Position numbers and translations under genes: made by a program
The notes under the pieces: model-generated
What the model was told of the DNA's origin: nothing
What the model saw: only the letters and a program-made list of their open reading frames with translations
The model's database searches: none
Part shown: one piece after another, positions 10,801 to 18,510 of the stretch
Layout: the number at the start of each line of letters is the position of its first letter
Numbering within the stretch: position 1 is the first letter of the stretch
DNA from: JAAXHV01 sp965207165
GTDB taxonomy: Bacteria > Pseudomonadota > Gammaproteobacteria > Eutrophobiales > Eutrophobiaceae
Direction of reading: 5' to 3'
DNA: 64,000 nucleotides
Assembly: GCA_965207165.1 (NCBI GenBank)
Contig: OZ242265.1
Span: forward strand, 1,240,001-1,304,000

Positions 10801-11594
10801 ATCCCGATTTTGCAGTTGCACATTCATCTTTCGGCCTGTATAAAACCGACCGTCCGGACAAGGGAGTCTGGGTCCATCTCATTCGGAAAGATTACGACGA
10901 GGACCCCGCTACACGTGAGAGGACCTATGTCCCCTACCGGATTCCTGTCGGCCAGTATGATGAATCCACTTATACCAAAGGGAATATGTTCGGATATATA
11001 TCGCGCTCGTATGTTGAAGAGATGCGCTTCCCCGACAAGTTCCTTAGAGGACGTCATGCAATGTTCATTTATCCCATTGATAATTTTGATGAAATGCGGG
11101 AACGGATTGCCGAGTCCCTGTACTCGAAGGAAAACATCGAAGAGTCAGGGCCGTATTGGGACCTGGAAAATTCCACCAGCGAGGCGAGAAACTGTCTGTC
11201 GTACGCCCGGGCATTGGAAAGCCACATGAAGTTGACCGATCACCCTGGTCTTGAAATCCCGACGTTTCAAACAATGAAACAAATGATGCTGACATGGGAA
11301 ATGTTACAGAAAATGGGCTACCTGCGTTACCCGGACCAACCGGATATGGCCGAGCGGGTAGCTTTATTCAATGCATGGCTGGATCAGTTTATTGCCCCGA
11401 GCATTGAAAAACGCGGGGAAGGACCCCTGCCGTACCGATTCCCTAACCCCAGGTTGCACAATACGGCACCTACGAAACATGATCCTGAGCACAGTTTACG
11501 GGTCAAGGACCCTGACGAATATATCCATACGAAAAAACTGTTCGATCCGTCACTCAGACCCGGGAAAGATGATGATGATGATGATAAATTCTGA
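7824..11594 (+). CDS. Giant DUF4157 eCIS effector with duplicated C-terminal module
   Basis: A 1256-residue protein of a type associated with eCIS cargo. Residues about 50-220 contain the DUF4157 segment with zincin-like HEAAHYVQH (His about 170 and 174). Residues about 270-330 and 585-600 hold short repeats (VMPSAQDSNEID, VMPSGQDSHEID, VMPGYENG). Residues about 330-570 are rich in hydrophobic helices. Two related modules follow (roughly 640-940 and 990-1240). Both contain GN(L/M)xG, a FxEMRxRI helix, a (W/Y)(W)(E/D)L...NCxxYA segment with a conserved Cys, and a PDPRIHN/PNPRLHN motif with a conserved His. I do not recognise this module. The conserved Cys and His could be catalytic, but that is speculation. 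It ends in an acidic tail encoded by six GAT codons. No signal peptide is seen, consistent with eCIS loading rather than Sec export. Confidence 0.75.
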   Translation: MSHIPYEQQQDNAPLEQENIAAEHNPALASAAAPGILPAPSPDQPDQGNAFASLGDISNGINSGCSPLMFKQAIDSAQASFGNRATLAFAQQQYQDIHALAMQGFGDAPQSYPFKEQIQQAFGRKHNIDGLTAYTGTAARSANSEFGSDAYHKGGRVAFGTTPTLEHAAHEAAHYVQHLDAARLQGGVGNANDSYETHADRVAGAVTRGESAASMLDQVPASADAPPANIADSPLQMAGGRVLRRLGRMGHHALSGRRAAPAQRGMHPMVMPSAQDSNEIDYWTNRARTATQRESSPDPLVMPSGQDSHEIDFEEVMACIADGRSLAPAPIRIAAYILGTAISRYALGQITFAACGPWGLGLSPALSRFFAGAVALGASALLVPRIMPMVEEYTKFSYAPNPRRGRMPNMITAAGQGIGAVGLYTSLWALDVPSNEIKEIAEGVKKTIPLSYIQNPIWTSLKMIDGPMMEVALKQANVGAVGSNSLFIRTRNAEERDKLGTAPPQGSVFANSLGGAFMSIGCVGLGALDGKILGEIMNRYPDDQHNRFSEVLACSVVDGSVGGAVEGVVRPGSEWLQRQNWRSPYQWYKDRPLRHDSHTAPVMPGYENGGAFDHWTSLHADDREADDSVASSYPQVIRTFKIRENKFGESPVYAYGNIEFTSAGFDPIKNLVRPLPGNAGHRYFAVLRFSQDIKFVQGTIGVHADICVVDTQRQEQGAAMEIMINTRTEVDAPAGSTFIEGNLLGKLYRIQARDVDYNFTRGVAAVVMPVTEETFYEMRDRLIRSMTPKKAEDGAENYPWWELQSPASDYPVNCFNYAGEQARLTKLMDPRLTELYAGARKSNTLREYMAAFHNAFNLGYGRFYDDESSVNRIHIFNMGIEQVFNDWIYKRTGDEPTGFLPDPRIHNEQFGGATADITREFREWIGTKKAYKVNPEYFAGMPALTRAQERHPNAYRTSLLDPFKDIPGPLPGPEGHTDFAYTAYLSSPRIRNHPDFAVAHSSFGLYKTDRPDKGVWVHLIRKDYDEDPATRERTYVPYRIPVGQYDESTYTKGNMFGYISRSYVEEMRFPDKFLRGRHAMFIYPIDNFDEMRERIAESLYSKENIEESGPYWDLENSTSEARNCLSYARALESHMKLTDHPGLEIPTFQTMKQMMLTWEMLQKMGYLRYPDQPDMAERVALFNAWLDQFIAPSIEKRGEGPLPYRFPNPRLHNTAPTKHDPEHSLRVKDPDEYIHTKKLFDPSLRPGKDDDDDDKF
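11568..11585 (+). repeat. (GAT)6 trinucleotide repeat in effector 1
   Basis: Six tandem GAT triplets encode the poly-Asp tail of the preceding effector just before its stop. A trinucleotide unit can vary the tail length but would not shift the frame. Confidence 0.9.
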
Positions 11595-11601
11595 ATTGTC
11601 C

Positions 11602-12558
11602 TCAACTACCGGAATTTAATTTTCTCAAATATTCAGCAGTGTAATCCAACGCCTCATACCCGCGTGACATGCCTCCGGCCAGGCTCATGAATGCATGCAC
11701 GGCGCCATCGAAACACTTGTGTTCGACACTGACGCCGGATGAAGCCAGCTTGTCGGCATATACGGCACCGTCATCACGAAACGAATCGTATTCTGCAGTG
11801 ATGATGAGCGCATGAGGTAAATCATCATGACGGTCTGCCAGGACCGGACTCACCCGGTAATCTTTCAGTTCTCCGGACGAGCCAAGGTAGTAGTCCAGCA
11901 ATACACTGATTTCTGCTTCAAAGTCCTGGATTGAACCAGCCGCATACTCGTTCCACGAGGGATAACGGGGCAGAACGCCGGCAGCCACACTGGGATAAAA
12001 CAGAAGTTGCGCAGCTATATCGGGACCATTGCGGTCGCGCGCCAGCAAGCACAGCACTGCAGCCAGGTTCCCTCCTGCACTGTCGCCGGCGATGCTTACC
12101 CTGTAAGGACGCCCCCCGATCGATTCCACATGTCTTTCAATCCATTCCAGTACCGCGTAACAATCCTCAAGCGCAGTTGGAAACTTGTGCTCGGGAGCAA
12201 GCCGGTAGCCGACGTTAACACCAATGACGTCTGCTTTGCCGCACAGGTAACGCAACATATTTTCATGCGTGTCCATACTGCAGAATACCCAGGCGCCGCC
12301 GTGCATGAATACCACGACGGGTATCCGCTCATCCCGGTCCAGCTTACGCGGCCAGTATAATCGCACGGGGACCGGACCGGCAGGGCCGGGTATATCCAGC
12401 GAGCGTTCCTGGTACATGGAAACTTCCGGCAAGTCATATTTCAACTCGAGTTCTTCCTTGTTTCGCCTGAGTTCAGCCACGGTGCTGTTTACCGCGTTAA
12501 CGGGCGGCTGGCTGAGCACATTACCAAGTACCTTCCGGATATCCTGATCTATCGGCAT
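11602..12558 (-). CDS. Alpha/beta hydrolase, HSL-type esterase
   Basis: Probable cytoplasmic carboxylesterase of the hormone-sensitive-lipase family, 318 residues, a usual length. The oxyanion-hole motif HGGAW is at about residue 85, the nucleophile in GDSAGG at about residue 158, the acid in the EYDSFRDD segment and the catalytic His in VHAFMSL near the C-terminus. The natural substrate is unknown. Its stop lies 8 bp from that of effector 1 (convergent). A TGTAAT-type operator 45 bp upstream suggests it is co-regulated with the sugar genes, where a deacetylating role on modified sugars is possible but unproven. Confidence 0.85.
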   Translation of the reverse strand: MPIDQDIRKVLGNVLSQPPVNAVNSTVAELRRNKEELELKYDLPEVSMYQERSLDIPGPAGPVPVRLYWPRKLDRDERIPVVVFMHGGAWVFCSMDTHENMLRYLCGKADVIGVNVGYRLAPEHKFPTALEDCYAVLEWIERHVESIGGRPYRVSIAGDSAGGNLAAVLCLLARDRNGPDIAAQLLFYPSVAAGVLPRYPSWNEYAAGSIQDFEAEISVLLDYYLGSSGELKDYRVSPVLADRHDDLPHALIITAEYDSFRDDGAVYADKLASSGVSVEHKCFDGAVHAFMSLAGGMSRGYEALDYTAEYLRKLNSGS

Positions 12559-12602
12559 ATTACAACGTATTGGTCCTGATCCGGGTTCATTGCATCATAA
12601 CA

Positions 12603-12616
12603 TGTAATTGATTACA
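12603..12616. promoter_or_regulatory. LacI-type operator upstream of the esterase
   Basis: TGTAATTGATTACA, inside the 16-bp dyad ATGTAATTGATTACAT at 12602-12617. It matches the palindromes at 4630 and 30202 except for the two central bases. It is 45 bp upstream of the esterase ATG and downstream of the lacI-type gene, so the esterase probably has its own regulated promoter. Confidence 0.55.
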
Positions 12617-12758
12617 TACGAATGACATTTGCGGGAATTACAGGGTATATGCGGTATCCCTGAAGCTGCGTTCAGGATGCTATTGACAGTGGCAAATTAT
12701 GCTGCGCGGTTACCGTAATCCAGTCCTTCGCCTTCCGGATTGGACCGGCAGCAAAATG

Positions 12759-13814
12759 TCAGGTCTCTCTCAGGACAAGATCTGTCGGCAGCATTACCGA
12801 TTTTGGATTGAAACCGTCCAGTATCTGCATGAGTTTTTCAACCAGCAGCCCTCCCGCCTTGACAGTATCCTGCCGGATGGTGCTGATTGCAGGTGAAAAA
12901 TAAGAGGCGACCGGTATATCGTTATAACCGATAATGGCAATATCCTTACCCGGGGTCCTCCCGGTTTCCTTTAACGCGGCGGCAAACGCGATTGCCATAA
13001 TATCGCTGACGGCAAATACCGCATCTACAGTCCCGCTTGAGTTTGCCAGAAAGTGTTTTGCCGCCCTGTAACTGGCCTCGTAGGTAAAATCCGTTATTAT
13101 CAAATCCGTGATTTTGCCTTGCTTTCCCCCTTCCTGTAATCCTGCTTGCATACCTTCCCTGCGTAAGCGGAATTCAAGATGCTGGGAATTTCCCATAAAC
13201 AGGATATTATTGTAACCAAGACTGGCAAACCTGCTGCCGACCAGGTGTCCCCCGTATAAATTATCACTCCCCACGGTACAGTACTTCGGATCGCTGGTCA
13301 CACCTCCCCAGACGACGAAGGGCGCCTTGAGCTGCGCCAGGTCCTCCAGAATTTGCTCCTTATCTCCCTGGCCCAGAAAAATAATTCCATCCGCGCTTTT
13401 TGCAGCAAGAATATTCTGGTAAGAAAGCGCGTTATCTACAGCGGGAGAACACAGCAGCACATCCTGTTCACGAACGGAGAGAGCGTTAACAATATCGGTG
13501 AGCAGTTCAAAAATAAACGGGTCGGATATACGCTGACCGGGGTATGAGGGAAAGTCCAGGGCAATCGCTATGGTATTGGTGCGTTTATCTCTCAGTTTCT
13601 TGGCGTTTTTATTAACCGTATAGCCACATTTTGTCGCGGCCTCAACTACAAGCGACTTGGTTTCTACGGTCACGAGGGGGCTGTCGCGTAAGGCCCTTGA
13701 TACAGTCGCCTTGGACAAGTTTGTCAGTTGCGCAATGTGATCCATCGTCATTGCACTCGATATATCAGGTATAGCCGGTTTTTTTATATTGCCTCTTTTT
13801 ACTTTCTTTGCCAT
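12759..13814 (-). CDS. LacI-family transcriptional regulator
   Basis: A 351-residue regulator with a LacI helix-turn-helix about 25 residues in (MDHIAQLTNLSKATVSRALR), the hinge helix region (NKNAKKLRDKRTN) and a periplasmic-binding-protein-like sugar-sensing domain (TIAIALDFP through the C-terminus). It is the only LacI protein in the window, so it is the best candidate for binding the repeated TGTAATGCATTACA sites. The sequence AGGGGG lies before the ATG. Its position between an esterase and an effector, about 10 kb from the GH65 genes, shows how the effectors are interleaved with the sugar regulon. The inducer is unknown. Confidence 0.92.
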   Translation of the reverse strand: MAKKVKRGNIKKPAIPDISSAMTMDHIAQLTNLSKATVSRALRDSPLVTVETKSLVVEAATKCGYTVNKNAKKLRDKRTNTIAIALDFPSYPGQRISDPFIFELLTDIVNALSVREQDVLLCSPAVDNALSYQNILAAKSADGIIFLGQGDKEQILEDLAQLKAPFVVWGGVTSDPKYCTVGSDNLYGGHLVGSRFASLGYNNILFMGNSQHLEFRLRREGMQAGLQEGGKQGKITDLIITDFTYEASYRAAKHFLANSSGTVDAVFAVSDIMAIAFAAALKETGRTPGKDIAIIGYNDIPVASYFSPAISTIRQDTVKAGGLLVEKLMQILDGFNPKSVMLPTDLVLRET

Positions 13815-13899
13815 GAAAGCCCCCTACCCCTGTTTTCGGGCTAACTTCATCAGGTGACGGAAAACAATTATCCGCTTTCTTGCAAGCCTCTGACGCGTT

Positions 13900-15495
13900 C
13901 TATACAACTAAATGTTTCAATAAATTACGTACTGCTGTGACGTCTTTCACCGTGTGACGGGCAGATGTTTTACCTGTACCCACTTTGACAGTCTGATGAT
14001 TGGGAAGTGCCCTGAACATAAATTCATCCGTGCTGCCGTCTCCCAAAGCCAGAATAAAGTCGTAATCTGCTTCGCCTGCAATTACAGTTGCCGACGTGCC
14101 TTTATCCGCTCCCGCTGTATTAATTTCCACCACCATATTGTTATGCGTAACCAACCACTCTTTTTCCTTACCTGTTTGTCTGAAGTATTCTTTCAGTTCC
14201 GCTTCCAGTTGCTTGCCTGCTTGCTCAGCTGCCTCAGTGTCCTGCACGGGGCGATATTGCCACCCTAATGAATAGACTTTTTCCTCGATATAACTATTCG
14301 GCATAATGTTAACATACCTCTGGAAGATCGGTTTGACTTCTTCTTTCCAGGAAAGGTCCAGCTCCATTGTCGGCACCCAGTCCTTGTCCCCCGTTTTTTT
14401 CCTCCACATCCCATGCTCGGCAACAAATTCCAGTTTTTCATGCCCGCCCAGGAACTTGAAAATTTCATCCCTGCTCCTGCCGGTATTGATGACAACTTTC
14501 GTATTTTCATACCGGGTTAACCGTTCAATAATGTCATGCAGTTCGTCGTCCGGAACAGCCTTCATGGGATCCTCGTAAAAGCCCACCAGGGTGCCGTCAT
14601 AATCCAGGAGTATCAATCGGGATTTGCTGCTTTTAAATTTGTCGGTGATTTCTTCGTTAAACTGTACCGACCCGGTATAACTGGTTGCTTCAACTGTCGT
14701 ATGCATTCCGCCTGCCATATCATCCAGCAATGCCTGGGCAGACTGGCCTCGCAGGACTTTTTCCGCCACTGCATCCGCGTGACGTTCATATTTGTCGCCG
14801 GCCTCGCCAATCCCCTCCTTCAACCCCAGGTCATTCCCAAGCGCCGCCTGTTGCACCCCGTGGGCTGCCTCATGAGCCTGGGTAAACAGGTCCGGATCAG
14901 CGCTGACAGCCATGCGTCCATTACCGGTAAATCCCTCCGCCCGCAGGGACGTCAACGCCTGCCGGGCAGAACTGCCGGTAATTTCCCGCATACCGGTCAC
15001 ATCATGGTGTCCAAAGGATTCCTGGATAGCGTCCAGGTGGGTCAGGGGTCGACCTGCTCCGCGTAGCGCATTATCCGCCACACGACGGGCATCTGTATGC
15101 TTGCGCTGCTGCTCTAATCCCTGTACATGCTGCATGAAGTTTCGATTGCCCAGTCCTCCGTTGGCGGCAGAGATGGCGCCGGCGCAATAAACAGGTGAGA
15201 TGCCGTTATTTATGCAATGGCGGATTTTTTGTAATGCGTCGTCAAGCGTTCCGGATAAATCAATTCCGTATTTGCAATCCCCGTAACCGGTTCGGGAATG
15301 ATCACGGGAAGTTTGACGCCCATACCGGGCCGGCACCTCATCACTGACGTCTTCAGGAGAATATTGTGCCTTACTTTCAAATAGATAGGCGATATTTTTC
15401 ACAAATAGTATACCAATTAAGAAGATACCATCCAGGAAATGGTGCATGATGGCCTGAGTTGTTACAACCGGTAATTTACCAGCCTGCGGATTCAA
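13900..15495 (-). CDS. DUF4157 fused to a trehalose-6-phosphate-phosphatase-like HAD domain (eCIS effector)
   Basis: A 531-residue two-part protein. The N-terminal half contains a conserved segment (GNRNFMQHVQGLEQQ) and DUF4157 with HEAAHGVQQ (His 208 and 212), like the 235-residue protein at 30344. From about residue 285 it becomes an OtsB-like HAD phosphatase: LLDYDGTL with both catalytic Asp, NTGRSRDE, FVAEHGMW, then GADKGTS and LGDGSTDEFMF. In typical OtsB the last motif is GDDxTDE; here the second Asp is Gly, which could alter Mg binding. The known reaction of the family is trehalose-6-phosphate to trehalose. A hydrophobic stretch lies near residues 17-37. It is divergent from the GT20 effector 55 bp away, so the two may act together in a target cell (inference). 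Confidence 0.85.
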   Translation of the reverse strand: MNPQAGKLPVVTTQAIMHHFLDGIFLIGILFVKNIAYLFESKAQYSPEDVSDEVPARYGRQTSRDHSRTGYGDCKYGIDLSGTLDDALQKIRHCINNGISPVYCAGAISAANGGLGNRNFMQHVQGLEQQRKHTDARRVADNALRGAGRPLTHLDAIQESFGHHDVTGMREITGSSARQALTSLRAEGFTGNGRMAVSADPDLFTQAHEAAHGVQQAALGNDLGLKEGIGEAGDKYERHADAVAEKVLRGQSAQALLDDMAGGMHTTVEATSYTGSVQFNEEITDKFKSSKSRLILLDYDGTLVGFYEDPMKAVPDDELHDIIERLTRYENTKVVINTGRSRDEIFKFLGGHEKLEFVAEHGMWRKKTGDKDWVPTMELDLSWKEEVKPIFQRYVNIMPNSYIEEKVYSLGWQYRPVQDTEAAEQAGKQLEAELKEYFRQTGKEKEWLVTHNNMVVEINTAGADKGTSATVIAGEADYDFILALGDGSTDEFMFRALPNHQTVKVGTGKTSARHTVKDVTAVRNLLKHLVV

Positions 15496-15531
15496 TTACT
15501 TGTCTGGTAAATTATTCCTTGCCACAGAGCT

Positions 15532-15550
15532 CCCTTATAAATTATAAGGG
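15532..15550. promoter_or_regulatory. Palindrome between the divergent effector genes
   Basis: A 19-bp dyad, CCCTTATAA-A-TTATAAGGG, fills the end of the 55-bp gap between the two trehalose-enzyme effectors and touches the 15551 start codon. It could be an operator shared by both genes. It also raises the chance that translation of the plus-strand gene begins at a later Met (15584 or 15590). Confidence 0.45.
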
Positions 15551-17527
15551 ATGCAATCGTTTTCATTTCTATATGAACCACTGATGAGTATGCTTTCCAG
15601 GACAATCAGTCATTTTCAATTTGGCGAGAGCCCGGATCACGACAGGAGTGCCGATCCGGGAAAAACCGCGTATCTCACGGATGCTTACCGTGGCGAAGCC
15701 GCGCGGCATGGTGTAGAAACCGGGATTCTTTACGGGGGTTCACCGGACCTCCTTTCCGGCCATATCGATACCATGAACAGTTGTTACGGTATGCGTAACA
15801 CCCTTCAGTTTGCAAAAGGTTTGTATGATAGACGCCAGGCGGTACACATCCACGAAATCACCGGCCGGGGACTGGGTGGACCGGGTATGGAATACCCGTT
15901 CATGGAACAGATTCAAGCATGCTTCGGCAAACACGATATCCGCGACTTAACTGCCCATACCGGACCGGAGGCCAGGGAAGCCAATACTCTCGCAGGATCG
16001 GATGCGTACCATAAGGGTCGCCACGTCGCCTTCGGAGATTTACCTACCTTGCAGGTTGCGGCTCACGAGGCGGCCCATGCAGTACAGGGAGTATCGGGCG
16101 CGCAATTGCATAACGGAGCAGGACAGGCAAATGACAGGTGGGAAAAAAATGCGGATGCTGTAGCGGATGCCGTGGTGCAGGGAAAATCGGCAGAGGGGTT
16201 GCTGGATGGGACAACCGGTAGCCCTGCACCTGCAGGGGAAGCTGTGCAATTCACGAAAAGCAAGGACCAGGCGAGAATACGTAGCCTCCTGAAGGACAAG
16301 AATTTCATGATTGCCTCCAATCGCGGACCAGGCGTTAAAAAAGGCAAACTAAGCCTGACTGCAGGGGGACTGGCTACGGCCATGCAGGGTGCCCTTAACA
16401 GCGGGGGAAGCTGGATAAGTAATTCCGGTAAAAACCCGCCGGTACATGCCCTGTCTGAGCGGATGGAGCGAGACAGTCATACTGTTGATCAGTTCAGCCC
16501 CGATACACAGCATTACGAAAGCCTGATAAATCCTCTAGGCCTTCACGGCAGCAGATTATATCGGCCAGGTGTGAATAAAAGTATCCTTGCAGGCGATGTC
16601 GAGAATACAGAACCGTTTGATGTCTCTCATTTCAGCATGGATAAAGCTGTATTCGCTAAATTTTATGAAGGCGTGGTGAACGGATGGCTGTGGCCGATAT
16701 TTCATGATCTGCTGGAGTATGTGGTACCGGCGCCACAGGACTGGGACATATACCAGGAAACCAATCAGGCTTTTGCGGATGCGTTGTTTGCAAGTTTTTC
16801 GGACGAAAAAGAGAATATAGCCTGGATACAGGATTACCAGTTATTGCTGACGCCGGGAATGTTAAGGCGGAAATTGCAAAAAAATACTGACAAGATCGGT
16901 TTTTTTCTTCACATCCCTGTCGCCAGTCCTGATGCATTTATTGAGTATTTAGGTGAAGAAAAGACAGTGGAAATACTGCACTCACTGCTCCAGTCCGACA
17001 TGGTGGGACTACAGACGCATGACGATTCAGATCATTTTATTGAGCTGGTTAAAAGAGTGGCAGTACAGCTGGGGATAGATGAAGGAAAAATTGAACAGAT
17101 CGGCCGGGGTCATTATTCAGTTGCCATGGAAGGGAGGGATGTGACGGTCAGGGATTATCCAATCAGCATAGACTACGAGGCACAACATGAAACCGGCGCA
17201 ACAAGCAGTGTAAAGCAGGCGCGTGAAGTAGTTAAACGGACATTTGATACGCAGGTACACCGTTTTGCGAAGACGAAAGGCGGCGTGGAACGGCGCTATG
17301 ATGTTGCTGATGTCGAAGCTACGAAAGCGGCTATTGATGACCCGAAATCCATATGGATAGGCGGTGTCGAACGGGCTGATTACACTAAAGGTCTGCACCA
17401 GAGGGTTGATGCAATTGACCTTTACTTTCGGGAAAACATAGACGATTTACTGGAATCCGGCTACAAGCCCGTTTTTGTTCTTACCCTCGCCCCAAGCAGG
17501 GAAAACATTGGGAATTATATACGATAG
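15551..17527 (+). pseudogene. 5' part of DUF4157-GT20 (trehalose-6-phosphate-synthase-like) effector, split by an IS1595 element
   Basis: Codons 1-653 (to 17509) belong to the original gene; the last few codons and the TAG stop come from the inserted element. DUF4157 with HEAAHAVQG is at residues 172-179. From about residue 250 the protein matches family GT20: ASNRGP, TAGGLATAM, VVNGWLWPIFHDL, WIQDYQLL (usual form HDYHL), IGFFLHIP and VERADYTKGL with the Arg and Lys that bind donor phosphate in OtsA. The two His-to-Gln changes in WIQDYQL are notable; the Asp remains. Family enzymes join UDP-glucose and glucose-6-phosphate, but related enzymes use other acceptors such as glycerol-3-phosphate. 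The fragment keeps DUF4157 and half of the GT-B fold, so it should lack activity. Confidence 0.88.
17502..17509. repeat. Target-site duplication, left copy
   Basis: AAAACATT, repeated exactly at 22605-22612 on the other side of the element. Eight bases is a usual target duplication length for IS1595 family members. Confidence 0.95.
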
Positions 17528-17534
17528 TGCCGAA
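17510..17534 (+). repeat. Left terminal inverted repeat
   Basis: 25 bp starting with GGGAATT and ending GTGCCGAA, identical to the reverse complement of 22580-22604. Confidence 0.97.
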
Positions 17535-17540
17535 CCGCCA

Positions 17541-17726
17541 TCAGTCACGATAGCGGATATCAGCGGGTTGTAAGACAGCCTTTGCCAGGTTGTCCATCTT
17601 TTCATCCGGCGTATCGCCGGGCACATCAATCTTGATCTCTTCCTCAAGTTCCGCCTTGTTCGGCTGATAGTCCGGCGGCTTGAGATACAGCGTCTTGCGT
17701 TTCGGTTTCTGCTTCGGTTTTGTCAT
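17541..17726 (-). CDS. Small basic/acidic passenger protein, unknown
   Basis: 61 residues with a lysine-rich N-terminus (MTKPKQKPKRKTLYLKPPDY) and an acidic middle (AELEEEIK). No domain recognised. It has a strong ribosome site (GGAGG, about 8 bases before ATG) and is the last gene of the passenger group, ending 6 bp inside the left inverted repeat boundary, so it belongs to the element. Confidence 0.6.
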   Translation of the reverse strand: MTKPKQKPKRKTLYLKPPDYQPNKAELEEEIKIDVPGDTPDEKMDNLAKAVLQPADIRYRD

Positions 17727-17753
17727 TTATGCGTCCTCCCACATTCAGTATAA

Positions 17754-18188
17754 TCAAAATCCCCAGAACAAGTCAGAAATATCGATCTCAGGCATAACCG
17801 CTTCCGTCTCTTCCGATTCGTCCTGTAATCCCTCCTGCCAGTCATAGCTGACGTACTCCACTCCGGCCAATTCCGCCGCCATGCGAATACGGAACTCATA
17901 CTGGCCTTCAACGCCATCAGTGTCATAAATCACGATGCCGGGACGTTTACCTGTCAGGAGGCTGGCAAACATGGCCTGCTGCAAGCTGTCAAGACTGCTG
18001 CGCTTGTCCAGGCCACCTTCCCATACCATCGTATCGGTTTCGCAATCGACAAGCACGTAGCCTTCCCTGTCATCGCCGTAGCTGTAGTTATGACGGGTTT
18101 CCTGCTCGCCGCCGGCCTCGGCGCAGAACAGGGCGTTGAAGTCGGCTTCGCTTTTGGGTTCGGGTGGCGTGGTTTCGTTGTCGATCAT
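17754..18188 (-). CDS. Hypothetical passenger protein
   Basis: 144 residues, acidic, with segments such as GYVLVDCETDTMVWEG and GIVIYDTDGVEGQYEFRIR that suggest a small alpha/beta fold. No family recognised. Its ATG overlaps the stop of the upstream lipoprotein gene (ATGA), which implies translational coupling and one operon with the metalloprotease. Confidence 0.6.
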   Translation of the reverse strand: MIDNETTPPEPKSEADFNALFCAEAGGEQETRHNYSYGDDREGYVLVDCETDTMVWEGGLDKRSSLDSLQQAMFASLLTGKRPGIVIYDTDGVEGQYEFRIRMAAELAGVEYVSYDWQEGLQDESEETEAVMPEIDISDLFWGF

Positions 18189-18490
18189 AATTCCAGATCA
18201 CCCATACACTGAAAATCGATCTCTATTCTCCCCTCGTACTCGTTGTGTGGGACCCGCTTTATCCCCCCGAATGGTATTGCGCTTTCGTACCCCCACCGCG
18301 CACAGGCTTCTGCTGCCTGGTGCATCATTTCTGTTGTAACACCCTGAGAACACGACTCCACTATACTGTAGTTGCAATTCATGGTTATTGAACCTCCGGC
18401 CCTGTTTCCACCGGACACGAAATATGGTGCTGTGGTGCAACCGGAAATAAACAGACCAGACAGGATCGCTGACATAAATATCGGCCTCAT
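18185..18490 (-). CDS. YecR-like lipoprotein (passenger)
   Basis: Short lipoprotein of about 101 residues. The N-terminus MRPIFMSAILSGLFISGC has a signal peptide ending in a lipobox (FISGC), so it should be lipidated and held in the membrane facing the periplasm. The rest (GGNRAGGSITM, ACARWGYESAIPFGG) resembles the YecR family. The start chosen has GGGGGG 5-6 bases upstream; an ATG four codons earlier is less likely. It lies just downstream of the metalloprotease gene. Its role is unknown. Confidence 0.6.
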   Translation of the reverse strand: MRPIFMSAILSGLFISGCTTAPYFVSGGNRAGGSITMNCNYSIVESCSQGVTTEMMHQAAEACARWGYESAIPFGGIKRVPHNEYEGRIEIDFQCMGDLEL

Positions 18491-18510
18491 AATGCCCCCC
18501 AAGATTTAAC

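Noticed and set aside
11568..11585. Phase-variable repeat in effector 1
   Set aside because: The unit is three bases, so length change cannot shift the frame.
13900..15495. Housekeeping otsB gene
   Set aside because: The DUF4157 half, lack of a neighbouring normal otsA and divergence in the GDD motif argue against an ordinary trehalose gene.
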